Assembly: GCA_017431395.1 (NCBI GenBank)
Contig: JAFRLD010000228.1
Coordinates: 1 to 7,194 of the forward strand
Length of the DNA: 7,194 nt
Source: Bacillota bacterium
GTDB lineage: Bacteria > Bacillota > Clostridia > Peptostreptococcales > Anaerovoracaceae
Direction: 5' to 3'
Position numbers and translations under genes: made by a program. The notes under the pieces are model-generated. The model was given only the letters and a program-made list of their open reading frames with translations. It was not told the DNA's origin and did not search any database. Numbering within the stretch: position 1 is the stretch's first letter; every line of letters begins with the position of its first letter. Of this stretch, positions 1-5,535 are shown in pieces.

Positions 1-2
1 AT

Positions 3-1025
3 ATGAAAGATGGCAAATGCGCTATTCTCGCAATTGAATCAAGCTGTGATGAGACGGCGGCAGCGGTCTGCCTGAATGGACGGGAGGCGGCTTCGAATAT
101 CATTTCATCCCAGATCGAAATACACAAACTGTACGGCGGAGTCGTTCCGGAGATCGCCTCGCGCCACCACCTGGATAATGTGAACCCGGTGGTGGATCAG
201 GCACTGGAGGAAGCCGGCATCTCGATGGATGAGATCGATGCCATCGCTGTGACCTATGGACCCGGCCTCGTCGGGGCGCTTCTGATTGGCCTGGCGACGG
301 CGAAGGCCTATGCCCTCGCCACGGGAAAACCCCTGATCGGAGTGAACCACATCCAGGGGCACGTCTGCGCCAATTATATCGCCCATCCAGACCTGGAGCC
401 GCCATTTATGGCGCTGGTCATCTCCGGAGGCCACACCAACATCGTAGACGTGAAAGACTACCAGACCTACCATGTGCTGGGCAGCACCAGAGACGATGCG
501 GCCGGGGAAGCTTATGACAAAGTCGCCCGGGTGCTCGGACTCGGATATCCCGGAGGACCTTTGATCGATAAGATCGCAAAGGCTGGAGATCCGCAGGCTG
601 CCCCCTTCAAGCGGGTATACCTGGAGAAGGGGAGCCTGGATTTTAGCTTCAGCGGAATCAAGACCGGTGTTTTGAACTATATCAACGGAGAGAAACAGGC
701 AGGCCGTGAGGTGAACGTGGCAGATGTGGCAGCAGGTTTTCAGGAAGCCGTCCTGGAGGTCGTCGTGAACAAGACCGTAGGAGCGGCGCTCCAGCGGGGC
801 GAGGATAAGATCGTCGTCGCAGGCGGGGTCGCGGCCAACAGCCGGCTGCGCGAGATGCTGGGGGAAGAATGCAGGAAGCACGGACTCGGATTATATTATC
901 CGCCGCCGGTGCTCTGCACAGACAACGCGGCCATGATCGGCTGCGCTGCATACTATAAATTCATGGCGGGACAGACCGACGGACTGGATCTGGACGCCAT
1001 ACCGAATCTGGAGCTTGAGGCATGA
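3..1025 (+). CDS. tsaD: tRNA N6-adenosine threonylcarbamoyltransferase TsaD
   Basis: This is the Kae1/TsaD (formerly Gcp) enzyme. It transfers the threonylcarbamoyl group from TC-AMP to A37 of ANN-decoding tRNAs in the cytoplasm, working with TsaB and TsaE. The 340-residue length is normal for the family. The N-terminal strand [15 protein letters not shown] (residues 8-22) is the family signature of the ASKHA nucleotide-binding fold. Expected metal ligands are visible as H116 and H120 in NHIQGH and D307 in CTDNAAMIG. Other conserved segments are SGGHT (141-145), GEAYDKVAR (168-176), [10 protein letters not shown] (213-222) and VAGGVAANS (272-280). The start fits the family N-terminus, but only two bases precede it, so its RBS and promoter cannot be seen. 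The stop overlaps the next start as ATGA, which suggests translational coupling. tsaB and tsaE are not in the window and may lie upstream, as in B. subtilis. Function is assigned by family recognition and is very secure. Confidence 0.97.
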   Translation: MKDGKCAILAIESSCDETAAAVCLNGREAASNIISSQIEIHKLYGGVVPEIASRHHLDNVNPVVDQALEEAGISMDEIDAIAVTYGPGLVGALLIGLATAKAYALATGKPLIGVNHIQGHVCANYIAHPDLEPPFMALVISGGHTNIVDVKDYQTYHVLGSTRDDAAGEAYDKVARVLGLGYPGGPLIDKIAKAGDPQAAPFKRVYLEKGSLDFSFSGIKTGVLNYINGEKQAGREVNVADVAAGFQEAVLEVVVNKTVGAALQRGEDKIVVAGGVAANSRLREMLGEECRKHGLGLYYPPPVLCTDNAAMIGCAAYYKFMAGQTDGLDLDAIPNLELEA

Positions 1026-2983
1026 TCGTAGTTTCCGCGAAGGACCTGACAAAAGCATACGGAACGGATGTGATCCTGGAGAAGGTCTCCTTTCATATCA
1101 ATCAGGGGGACCGCGTCGGGATCATAGGCATCAACGGGGCAGGCAAGACGACGCTGCTTCGGATGCTGACCGGGGAACTCCCTTATGAAGAGGGGGACTG
1201 TTATATTTCCGGAGATCTTAGGATCGGCTATCTGAAACAGGATGCCGGTTTTGACTCGGAGAAGACGGTCATCGAGGAGGCTCAGGCGGTGTTCCGTCAT
1301 TTCCCGGAGATGGAAAAAGAGATGGACCAGCTTTTGCGCGAGGCTTCGGAGCATCCGGAAGAGAGCGATGGGATCCTGCAGAGATACGAGCGTATCCATG
1401 ACCGGTATGACCGGATGGGAGGGTATTCCTATCAGAGCGAGCTGCGGGGGATCCTGACCAGCATGGCGTTCGATGAGGGCATGTACGATAAGAAGATTGC
1501 GAGCCTCAGCGGCGGAGAGAAGACGCGCCTCGCCCTGGCCATGCTCCTGCTCGAAAAGCCTGATATCCTGTTCCTCGACGAGCCGACCAACCATCTGGAC
1601 ATCGGCACACTGAAGTGGCTGGAACAGTATCTGCGGGGATACCGGGGCACGATCGTGCTCGTTTCCCACGACCGGTACTTCCTGAATGAGACCGTAACGA
1701 GGATCTTCGAAGTCGAGAACCACCGGCTGAAGATATATGAAGGAAACTATGCTTTTTATGCCGCTGAGCGAAAGGTCCGCCGGGAGACGGAACTGCGCAC
1801 CTACGAGAAGCAGCAAAAAGAGATCGCCCGCCAGGAGGAGATGATCCGGCGCTTCAAGCAGCGCGGTACGGAGAAGCTGGCTAAGCGGGCAGCTTCCAGA
1901 GAGAAGCGGCTGGAGCATATCCAAAGGCTGGACCGCCCCGACGCGGAGCACGGGAAGATGGGCCTGCGTTTTTATCAGGAATTCCAGAGCGGAAGAGATG
2001 TGCTGCTGGCGGAGGACCTCTCGAAATCCTTCGGATACGGGAGCCGGCGCCGGGAGCTGTTTCATGGGGCAAGTCTGGACCTGAAGCGGGGCGAGCGGGT
2101 CTGCATCGTCGGGGATAACGGCACCGGCAAGACGACGCTGCTCCGGATGCTCCTCGGGGAGATCGAGCCCGGCAGCGGGCGCATCCGCATAGGACACAAT
2201 GTTCAGTTCGGCTATTACGATCAGGGGCAGCAGAGGCTGAATGATGATCTGACCGTCATCGAGGAGCTGCAGGACGCATACCATCTGTATACGGATGGAG
2301 AGCTCCGGAATATCCTCGGCCGATTCCTTTTCCGGGGAGAGCAGGTCTTCCTGCCCGTAGGATCCCTCAGCGGAGGGGAGAAGGCGAGGCTGGCGCTTCT
2401 GAAGCTGATGCTCTCCGGGGCCAATGTCCTGGTGCTGGATGAGCCGACCCACCACCTTGATATAGAATCAAAGGAGATCTTCGAAGAAGCCCTTCTGGAG
2501 TTTCCCGGCACGAGCATCATCGTTTCCCACGACCGGTATTTCCTGAACCGGATCCCGACCAGGATCTGTGAGCTTACGCCGGATGGCCTGGTGACCTATC
2601 TGGGCCAGTACGACTACTATGTCGAGAAGAAACAGCAGCTGACCGCTAAGGAGCATCTCGCGGGGCTTGCTTCCCAGGGGCGAAACCGGGGACAGGAGGC
2701 AGGGGCGGACCAGCCTTTGCAGGAAATGAGCGCGGCCGAGCAGCGGCAGCAGAAAAAAGCCCAGGAAGCCGCCGAGCGGCGAAAGAAAAGGGCGAAAGAA
2801 GCGGCGGAGAACGAGATTGCACAGCTTGAAGAGGAGATCGCATCCCTTGAGAAAGAGCTTTCGGAGCCGGCGGTAATGACCGATGCGAAGCGCCTGCAAA
2901 CGCTCAGCGATGAGCTCTCTGAGAAGCATCGGATGCTGGATGAGGCCTACGAAAAATGGGTTGAATTACAGGACGAGGTTTGA
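1022..2983 (+). CDS. ydiF: ABC-F family ATPase, YdiF type (ribosome-associated)
   Basis: This 653-residue protein has two ABC ATPase domains and no membrane segments, the hallmark of ABC-F proteins, which bind the ribosomal E site and affect peptidyl-tRNA or rescue stalled ribosomes. Domain 1 has Walker A GINGAGKT (36-43), signature LSGGE (162-166), Walker B with DEPTNHLD (186-193) and H-switch VSHDR (214-218). A basic helical linker (about 240-325, the P-site tRNA interaction region) follows. Domain 2 has Walker A GDNGTGKT (364-371), LSGGE (449-453), DEPTHHLD (473-480) and VSHDR (501-505). Residues 565-653 are charged, Ala/Glu/Lys-rich and coiled-coil-like, as in YdiF and Uup C-terminal extensions. 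One oddity is His477 where Asn is usual. The start overlaps the tsaD stop (ATGA). The YdiF assignment rests on position after tsaD and before rex, plus length. A resistance-type ABC-F is less likely given the housekeeping setting. No specific cellular role can be read from sequence alone. Confidence 0.93.
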   Translation: MIVVSAKDLTKAYGTDVILEKVSFHINQGDRVGIIGINGAGKTTLLRMLTGELPYEEGDCYISGDLRIGYLKQDAGFDSEKTVIEEAQAVFRHFPEMEKEMDQLLREASEHPEESDGILQRYERIHDRYDRMGGYSYQSELRGILTSMAFDEGMYDKKIASLSGGEKTRLALAMLLLEKPDILFLDEPTNHLDIGTLKWLEQYLRGYRGTIVLVSHDRYFLNETVTRIFEVENHRLKIYEGNYAFYAAERKVRRETELRTYEKQQKEIARQEEMIRRFKQRGTEKLAKRAASREKRLEHIQRLDRPDAEHGKMGLRFYQEFQSGRDVLLAEDLSKSFGYGSRRRELFHGASLDLKRGERVCIVGDNGTGKTTLLRMLLGEIEPGSGRIRIGHNVQFGYYDQGQQRLNDDLTVIEELQDAYHLYTDGELRNILGRFLFRGEQVFLPVGSLSGGEKARLALLKLMLSGANVLVLDEPTHHLDIESKEIFEEALLEFPGTSIIVSHDRYFLNRIPTRICELTPDGLVTYLGQYDYYVEKKQQLTAKEHLAGLASQGRNRGQEAGADQPLQEMSAAEQRQQKKAQEAAERRKKRAKEAAENEIAQLEEEIASLEKELSEPAVMTDAKRLQTLSDELSEKHRMLDEAYEKWVELQDEV

Positions 2984-2989
2984 TAGAAT
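2961..2989 (+). promoter_or_regulatory. candidate internal sigma-A promoter for acpP-rex
   Basis: TTGAAT (2961-2966) and TAGAAT (2984-2989) are separated by exactly 17 bases. The -10 matches the vegetative consensus at 5 of 6 positions and the -35 at 4 of 6. It sits across the last codons and stop of the ABC-F gene. The predicted start, near 2996, would leave a leader of about 27 bases containing the acpP RBS. This is a motif match only. Read-through from upstream could equally transcribe acpP and rex. Confidence 0.42.
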
Positions 2990-3010
2990 GTGACCATCAA
3001 TGACCACTAT

Positions 3011-3015
3011 GGAGG
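3011..3015 (+). promoter_or_regulatory. ribosome binding site that fixes the acpP start
   Basis: GGAGG lies 7 bases before the ATG at 3023. The in-frame GTG at 2990 would add 11 residues, but it has no comparable RBS and extends beyond the normal ACP N-terminus. The RBS itself would also fall inside that longer reading frame. The ATG at 3023 is therefore chosen. Confidence 0.85.
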
Positions 3016-3022
3016 TGTGATT

Positions 3023-3250
3023 ATGGTGCTTGATAAAATCCGGGAATTCGTGGTAGATCAGTTAGCGGTCGAGCCCGAACTCGTGGATATCGATTCGAAT
3101 CTGATGAACGATCTGGAAGCGGATTCATTGGACGCAGTCGAGATCATTATGGCGGTCGAAGAGGAATTCAATCTTGCCATCCCGGACAAGGATGCGGAGA
3201 AATTCCGGACGGTCAGGGACATGGTCGAATATGTAGAGGCAAGGATCTAA
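3023..3250 (+). CDS. acpP: acyl carrier protein
   Basis: This small acidic carrier holds acyl chains on a 4'-phosphopantetheine arm, normally for type II fatty acid synthesis in the cytoplasm. The 75-residue product matches the usual ACP length. The attachment motif ADSLDAVEI (33-41) places the modified serine at Ser35. It begins helix II, which is followed by the acidic stretch MAVEEEFNLAIPD (43-55) that docks partner enzymes. VRDMVEYVEARI forms the last helix. The start is set by GGAGG seven bases upstream. It lies 39 bases after the ABC-F gene and 1 base before rex, so it is probably co-transcribed with rex. No fab, acpS or plsX genes are visible nearby, so I cannot tell whether this is the main fatty-acid ACP or a second, dedicated one. 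The family assignment is secure. Confidence 0.93.
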   Translation: MVLDKIREFVVDQLAVEPELVDIDSNLMNDLEADSLDAVEIIMAVEEEFNLAIPDKDAEKFRTVRDMVEYVEARI

Positions 3251-3251
3251 A

Positions 3252-3899
3252 ATGAGTAAGCAGACAAAAATTTCGAATGCTGTCATCCGGCGGCTGCCCA
3301 GGTACCGCAGATACCTGAACGAACTGAGAAAGAAGGGGGTCGATAAGATCTCTTCCAGCGAGTTCAGCCATCTGATCGGATATACCGCGTCGCAGATCCG
3401 GCAGGACCTGAACAATTTCGGCGGGTTCGGACAGCAGGGATACGGGTACAGCGTCGAAGGTCTGTACAATGAGATCAGTGCGATCCTGGGGCTGGACAGA
3501 GGCTATAAGATGGTCGTCGTCGGTGCAGGGCATCTGGGACAGGCGATCGTCAACCACACGTATTACTATAAGACGGGATTTATCGTCACCGGGATCTTTG
3601 AGGTCGACCCGAACCTGATCGGCACGAAGATCAACGGGGTGGAGGTAATGGACTACGAGGACATCGTAGAGTTCGTAGAGCAGGAGGATATCGACATCGG
3701 GGTCATCTGCACGACGAAGGAGGTCGCCCAGGAAGTGGCAGACAAGCTTTGCTTCGCAGGTGTGGACGGATTATGGAATTTCGCACCGGTCGATATCGAG
3801 ACGCCGTCGCACGTTGCGGTGGAGAATGTACATATCAGCGACAGCCTGCATTCTCTGGCGTATCACATGAACAAGAAGAATCCGGGAAAAAATGAATAA
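3252..3899 (+). CDS. rex: redox-sensing transcriptional repressor Rex
   Basis: Rex is a homodimeric repressor that senses the NADH/NAD+ ratio. High NADH releases it from DNA, which switches on fermentative and respiratory genes. The 215-residue length is typical. Residues 1-80 form the winged helix, with the recognition-helix region SSSEFSHLIGYTASQIRQDL (34-53) followed by NNFGGFGQQGYGY (54-66), a strongly conserved Rex block. The Rossmann domain carries the NAD(H) loop GAGHLGQA (91-98), where the position often held by Asn or Arg is His94. WNFAPVDIETP (175-185) and the C-terminal domain-swapped helix SDSLHSLAYHM (197-207) are also characteristic. The start has AAGGA 6 bases upstream, inside the end of acpP. 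It is the last gene of the tsaD-ABC-F-acpP-rex cluster, followed by a terminator hairpin. I found no good Rex operator in front of acpP-rex, so autoregulation is not supported here. A weak candidate site lies at the groE promoter. Confidence 0.96.
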   Translation: MSKQTKISNAVIRRLPRYRRYLNELRKKGVDKISSSEFSHLIGYTASQIRQDLNNFGGFGQQGYGYSVEGLYNEISAILGLDRGYKMVVVGAGHLGQAIVNHTYYYKTGFIVTGIFEVDPNLIGTKINGVEVMDYEDIVEFVEQEDIDIGVICTTKEVAQEVADKLCFAGVDGLWNFAPVDIETPSHVAVENVHISDSLHSLAYHMNKKNPGKNE

Positions 3900-3904
3900 A
3901 AGAA

Positions 3905-3933
3905 AATAACCGTTTCGCGAAGAAACGGTTATT
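3905..3933. terminator. 12-bp terminator hairpin between convergent rex and ferredoxin genes
   Basis: Arms AATAACCGTTTC (3905-3916) and GAAACGGTTATT (3922-3933) pair perfectly around the 5-base loop GCGAA. Read on the minus strand, the stem is followed by a T-rich run (TTCTTTTATTC), so it is a good intrinsic terminator for the ferredoxin transcript. On the plus strand it starts 5 bases after the rex stop, but the following bases (GATTCCTT) are a poor U-tract, so termination of rex there is less certain. Confidence 0.8.
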
Positions 3934-3959
3934 GATTCCTTAGGAATAATATATTCCGA

Positions 3960-4130
3960 TTAACCTTCCTGCGGTGCGTCTACCGGGCAGGCTCCTGCGC
4001 AAGCTCCACAGTCGATGCAGGTATCCGGATCGATAACGTGCTTGTCGTCACCAGCTGTGATAGCCTCTACCGGGCATTCCTCGATGCAAGCTCCGCAGTT
4101 GATGCAGTCGTCATTGATTACATAAGCCAT
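3960..4130 (-). CDS. fdx: 2[4Fe-4S] clostridial-type ferredoxin
   Basis: This 56-residue protein is a soluble low-potential electron carrier of the kind that serves pyruvate:ferredoxin oxidoreductase, hydrogenase, Rnf or electron-bifurcating enzymes in anaerobes. I translated it from the reverse complement. It begins MAYVINDDCINCGACIEECP and ends PVDAPQEG. Two complete CxxCxxCxxxCP motifs are present: Cys9, 12, 15 and 19 with Pro20, and Cys38, 41, 44 and 48 with Pro49. The near-equal halves reflect the ancient internal duplication of this family, and the length matches Clostridium ferredoxins (about 55 residues). AAAGGAGG lies 7 bases before the ATG, a very strong RBS, and a near-consensus extended -10 promoter lies about 40 bases upstream. 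Both fit high expression. It is convergent with rex and divergent from the P-loop gene, and appears monocistronic. The window does not show its redox partner. Confidence 0.95.
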   Translation of the reverse strand: MAYVINDDCINCGACIEECPVEAITAGDDKHVIDPDTCIDCGACAGACPVDAPQEG

Positions 4131-4137
4131 GATATAT

Positions 4138-4145
4138 CCTCCTTT
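4138..4145 (-). promoter_or_regulatory. strong ribosome binding site of the ferredoxin gene
   Basis: On the minus strand AAAGGAGG is a near-perfect complement to the end of 16S rRNA and is spaced 7 bases from the ATG. It confirms that this small minus-strand frame is a real, highly translated gene. Confidence 0.85.
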
Positions 4146-4173
4146 GATACTTAATTACTGATAAATGGATTAT
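4144..4173 (+). promoter_or_regulatory. weak candidate promoter of the P-loop/Asp23-like gene
   Basis: TTGATA (4144-4149) and GATTAT (4168-4173) are 18 bases apart, with 5 of 6 and 4 of 6 matches to the vegetative consensus. The -10 would occupy almost the same bases as the -10 of the oppositely oriented ferredoxin promoter, so the two could compete. The -35 overlaps the ferredoxin RBS. This is a motif guess. The gene could have another promoter. Confidence 0.3.
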
Positions 4174-4198
4174 AGCAGACGTCTCCGCAGTAAGACAA
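4169..4198 (-). promoter_or_regulatory. ferredoxin promoter with extended -10
   Basis: On the minus strand the -10 is a perfect TATAAT (bases 4169-4174) preceded by TGC, making an extended -10. The -35 is TTGTCT (4193-4198) with an 18-base spacer. The expected start near 4162 gives a leader of about 30 bases that contains the RBS. An 8-bp palindrome AGACGTCT (4177-4184) lies in the spacer, but nothing shows that it is an operator. Confidence 0.7.
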
Positions 4199-4223
4199 CA
4201 CTAACTGAAGAGCAGGCGCTAAT

Positions 4224-4228
4224 GAGGG
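4224..4228 (+). promoter_or_regulatory. ribosome binding site of the P-loop/Asp23-like gene
   Basis: GAGGG sits 7 bases before the ATG at 4236. It supports this start, which also places the Walker A strand at the very N-terminus as expected for a P-loop domain. It is weaker than the ferredoxin RBS across the intergenic region. Confidence 0.65.
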
Positions 4229-4235
4229 CAATATA

Positions 4236-5078
4236 ATGAAAATATACGCATTGGTCGGCAAAAGTGGCACAGGCAAAAGCTATCAGGCGGTGAATCTGTG
4301 CAAGGAAAAGAATATCGAGAGCATCATCGACGATGGGCTGTTCATCTGCCGGAACACGGTCCTCGCCGGGATCTCCGCGAAGCGTCAGCCGACGAAGATC
4401 GCAGCGGTCCGGACGGCTCTGTTCCATGAAGACGATCATATGGAGAGCGTTCGGGCGGCGATCCTTAAGGCGGATCCACAGACGCTTCTGGTGCTGGGGA
4501 CCTCGGACCGGATGGTCGACAAGATCGTCGCCCGCCTCGGCCTGCATGAGATCGACGAGCGTATTTATATCGAAGAGATCACGACGGAAGAGGAACGAGA
4601 TATGGCGCATAAGCAGCGTCATGAACTCGGACAGCACGTCATCCCGGCACCGACGTTCCAGCTTAAGCGGCAGTTTTCCGGATACTTCATGTCTCCCATG
4701 AAAACTTCTCTGCAAATGCTAAAAGGGATCGGCCATCTTCGTGAGACCGCGGAGAAATCGGTGGTCCGGCCGACGTACAGCTATTTGGGCGGGTATGAGA
4801 TCTCCGAGAAGGTCATTTCCGATATCGCGGCCTGTGTGCAGAAAGAGCTCGGAAGTGTGAGCGATCTGGTCAAGGTCACCATCGGAGGAGAGCAGAGCGC
4901 CGGCAGTCAGGTCGAGAAAGACGAAGGCGTGGAGCTTCACATCATCGCGGATTTCAAATACGGCAGCGACCTGCCCGGCCGTGCAGAAGCATATCAGAAA
5001 CGTGTCGCGGACCGGATCGAAGCGATGACTATGTTCAATGTCTCTAAGGTGGACCTGGAGGTGCGGAAACTGATCTGA
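4236..5078 (+). CDS. P-loop NTPase with C-terminal Asp23/Gls24-like domain, function unknown
   Basis: I do not recognise a named gene for this 280-residue cytoplasmic protein. There is no signal peptide and no membrane segment. The N-terminus MKIYALVGKSGTGKSYQAV carries a textbook Walker A, GKSGTGKS (8-15). A following strand ends in Asp32-Asp33 (SIIDDGLF), and a hydrophobic strand TLLVLGTSD (83-91) is a candidate Walker B or sensor strand. The layout resembles small P-loop kinases, but no substrate motif is evident. A linker (about 130-180) contains FQLKRQFSGYF. From about 183 to 280 the pattern YEISEKVISDIAACV, GVELHIIADFKYG, then helix AEAYQKRVADRIEAMTMF and strand VSKVDLEVRKLI matches the alternating layout of Asp23/Gls24 envelope-stress proteins. 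This call rests on pattern recognition only. The gene is divergent from ferredoxin, ends 178 bases before groES, and has its own RBS. Codon use resembles the tsaD cluster, not groEL. That it is a gene is certain, the NTPase fold very likely, and the C-terminal family probable. Confidence 0.85.
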   Translation: MKIYALVGKSGTGKSYQAVNLCKEKNIESIIDDGLFICRNTVLAGISAKRQPTKIAAVRTALFHEDDHMESVRAAILKADPQTLLVLGTSDRMVDKIVARLGLHEIDERIYIEEITTEEERDMAHKQRHELGQHVIPAPTFQLKRQFSGYFMSPMKTSLQMLKGIGHLRETAEKSVVRPTYSYLGGYEISEKVISDIAACVQKELGSVSDLVKVTIGGEQSAGSQVEKDEGVELHIIADFKYGSDLPGRAEAYQKRVADRIEAMTMFNVSKVDLEVRKLI

Positions 5079-5088
5079 CGGTTCCGTG

Positions 5089-5109
5089 CAAAGGCTGGTC
5101 CAGCTTTTG
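5089..5109 (+). terminator. probable short terminator after the P-loop/Asp23-like gene
   Basis: CAAAGGCTG (5089-5097) pairs with CAGCTTTTG (5101-5109) around a 3-base loop, with one G-T wobble. The TTTT run is part of the 3' arm and the tail beyond it is short (TATG), so termination may be partial. It begins 10 bases after the upstream stop codon. Its 3' arm can also pair with AAAAGCT at 5114-5120, giving an alternative 7-bp hairpin. Confidence 0.5.
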
Positions 5110-5142
5110 TATGAAAAGCTCCGAAAAAGTTTTGAAAATCGG

Positions 5143-5171
5143 TTGACAAAAATACAGAATCGCTGTACAGT
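5143..5171 (+). promoter_or_regulatory. groESL sigma-A promoter
   Basis: A perfect -35 TTGACA (5143-5148) and a -10 TACAGT (5166-5171, 4 of 6 matches) are separated by 17 bases. The expected start, near 5178, lies inside the left arm of CIRCE. HrcA bound there would therefore block initiation, as is known for groESL of other Firmicutes. Confidence 0.82.
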
Positions 5172-5175
5172 ATAG

Positions 5176-5202
5176 TTAGCACTCGAGAGAAATGAGTGCT
5201 AA
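5176..5202 (+). promoter_or_regulatory. CIRCE operator (HrcA binding site)
   Basis: The inverted repeat TTAGCACTC (5176-5184), 9-base spacer, GAGTGCTAA (5194-5202) matches the CIRCE consensus at every arm position. CIRCE is bound by the HrcA repressor, whose activity depends on GroE, so the operon is derepressed by heat or misfolded protein. hrcA itself is not in this window. The repeat also lies mostly within the predicted transcript, where it could form a hairpin. Confidence 0.97.
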
Positions 5203-5215
5203 CAAATGTAAACAA

Positions 5216-5229
5216 GAGCCTGCGGGCTC
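5216..5229 (+). other. 5'-UTR hairpin with UNCG-type tetraloop in groESL leader
   Basis: GAGCC (5216-5220) and GGCTC (5225-5229) pair perfectly around TGCG. In RNA this is a C(UGCG)G loop of the unusually stable UNCG class. It lies between CIRCE and the groES RBS (AAGGAG, 5243-5248). It is too short and lacks the U-tract to be a terminator. A role in mRNA stability is possible but not shown. Confidence 0.55.
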
Positions 5230-5256
5230 ATTATTAAAGTAAAAGGAGAGATAAGC

Positions 5257-5535
5257 ATGAGTTATGGAATCAAGCCGCTGGGCACAAGAGTCGTAATCAA
5301 GGAAATGGTCGCGGAAGAGAAGACCGCGAGCGGAATCGTTCTGCCGGGCTCTGCGCAGGAAAAACCGCAGATGGCCGAAGTTCTGGCTGTTGGCCCTGGA
5401 ACCGAGGACGAGAAGATGGAGCTGAATGTCGGCGATAAGGTGATCTTCTCCAAGTATGCTGGAACAGAAGTCAAATACAATGGCGAAGAAGTCATGATCA
5501 TGAGCCAGAGAGACATTCTGGCCATCGTTGAGTAA
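5257..5535 (+). CDS. groES: co-chaperonin GroES (Cpn10)
   Basis: GroES forms the seven-membered lid of the GroEL folding chamber in the cytoplasm. The 92-residue length is typical for a Firmicute. [12 protein letters not shown] (5-16) is the family N-terminal strand, and the mobile loop that contacts GroEL lies around residues 17-34 with the hydrophobic tripeptide in GIVLP (26-30). The GPG turn (46-48), [22 protein letters not shown] (58-79) and the ending DILAIVE are also characteristic. AAGGAG 8 bases upstream supports the start. It is the first gene of the operon, 21 bases before groEL, under the CIRCE promoter. Its codons favour AAG, CTG and AGA, as in groEL. Confidence 0.98.
   Translation: MSYGIKPLGTRVVIKEMVAEEKTASGIVLPGSAQEKPQMAEVLAVGPGTEDEKMELNVGDKVIFSKYAGTEVKYNGEEVMIMSQRDILAIVE

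Noticed and set aside
105..881. 258-codon minus-strand frame opposite tsaD
   Set aside because: It lies entirely within a secure tsaD gene, has no recognisable domain, and is explained by the codon bias of the coding strand.
953..2455. 500-codon open frame on the minus strand across the ABC-F gene
   Set aside because: It is the antisense of the two ABC domains. Its apparent internal repeats are the mirrored DEPT(N/H)HLD and LSGGE regions, and it has no credible RBS or protein family.
2990..3022. GTG start giving an 11-residue N-terminal extension of the ACP
   Set aside because: GGAGG at 3011-3015 precisely serves the ATG at 3023, and the family N-terminus begins there.
4177..4184. 8-bp palindrome AGACGTCT in the ferredoxin promoter spacer as an operator
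   Set aside because: Too short to be distinguished from chance, with no second copy in the window and no match to a regulator motif I know.
5121..5142. CCGA...TCGG flanking an A/T-rich stretch before the groE -35
   Set aside because: Only four outer pairs can form and the interior does not pair, so it is not a convincing hairpin.
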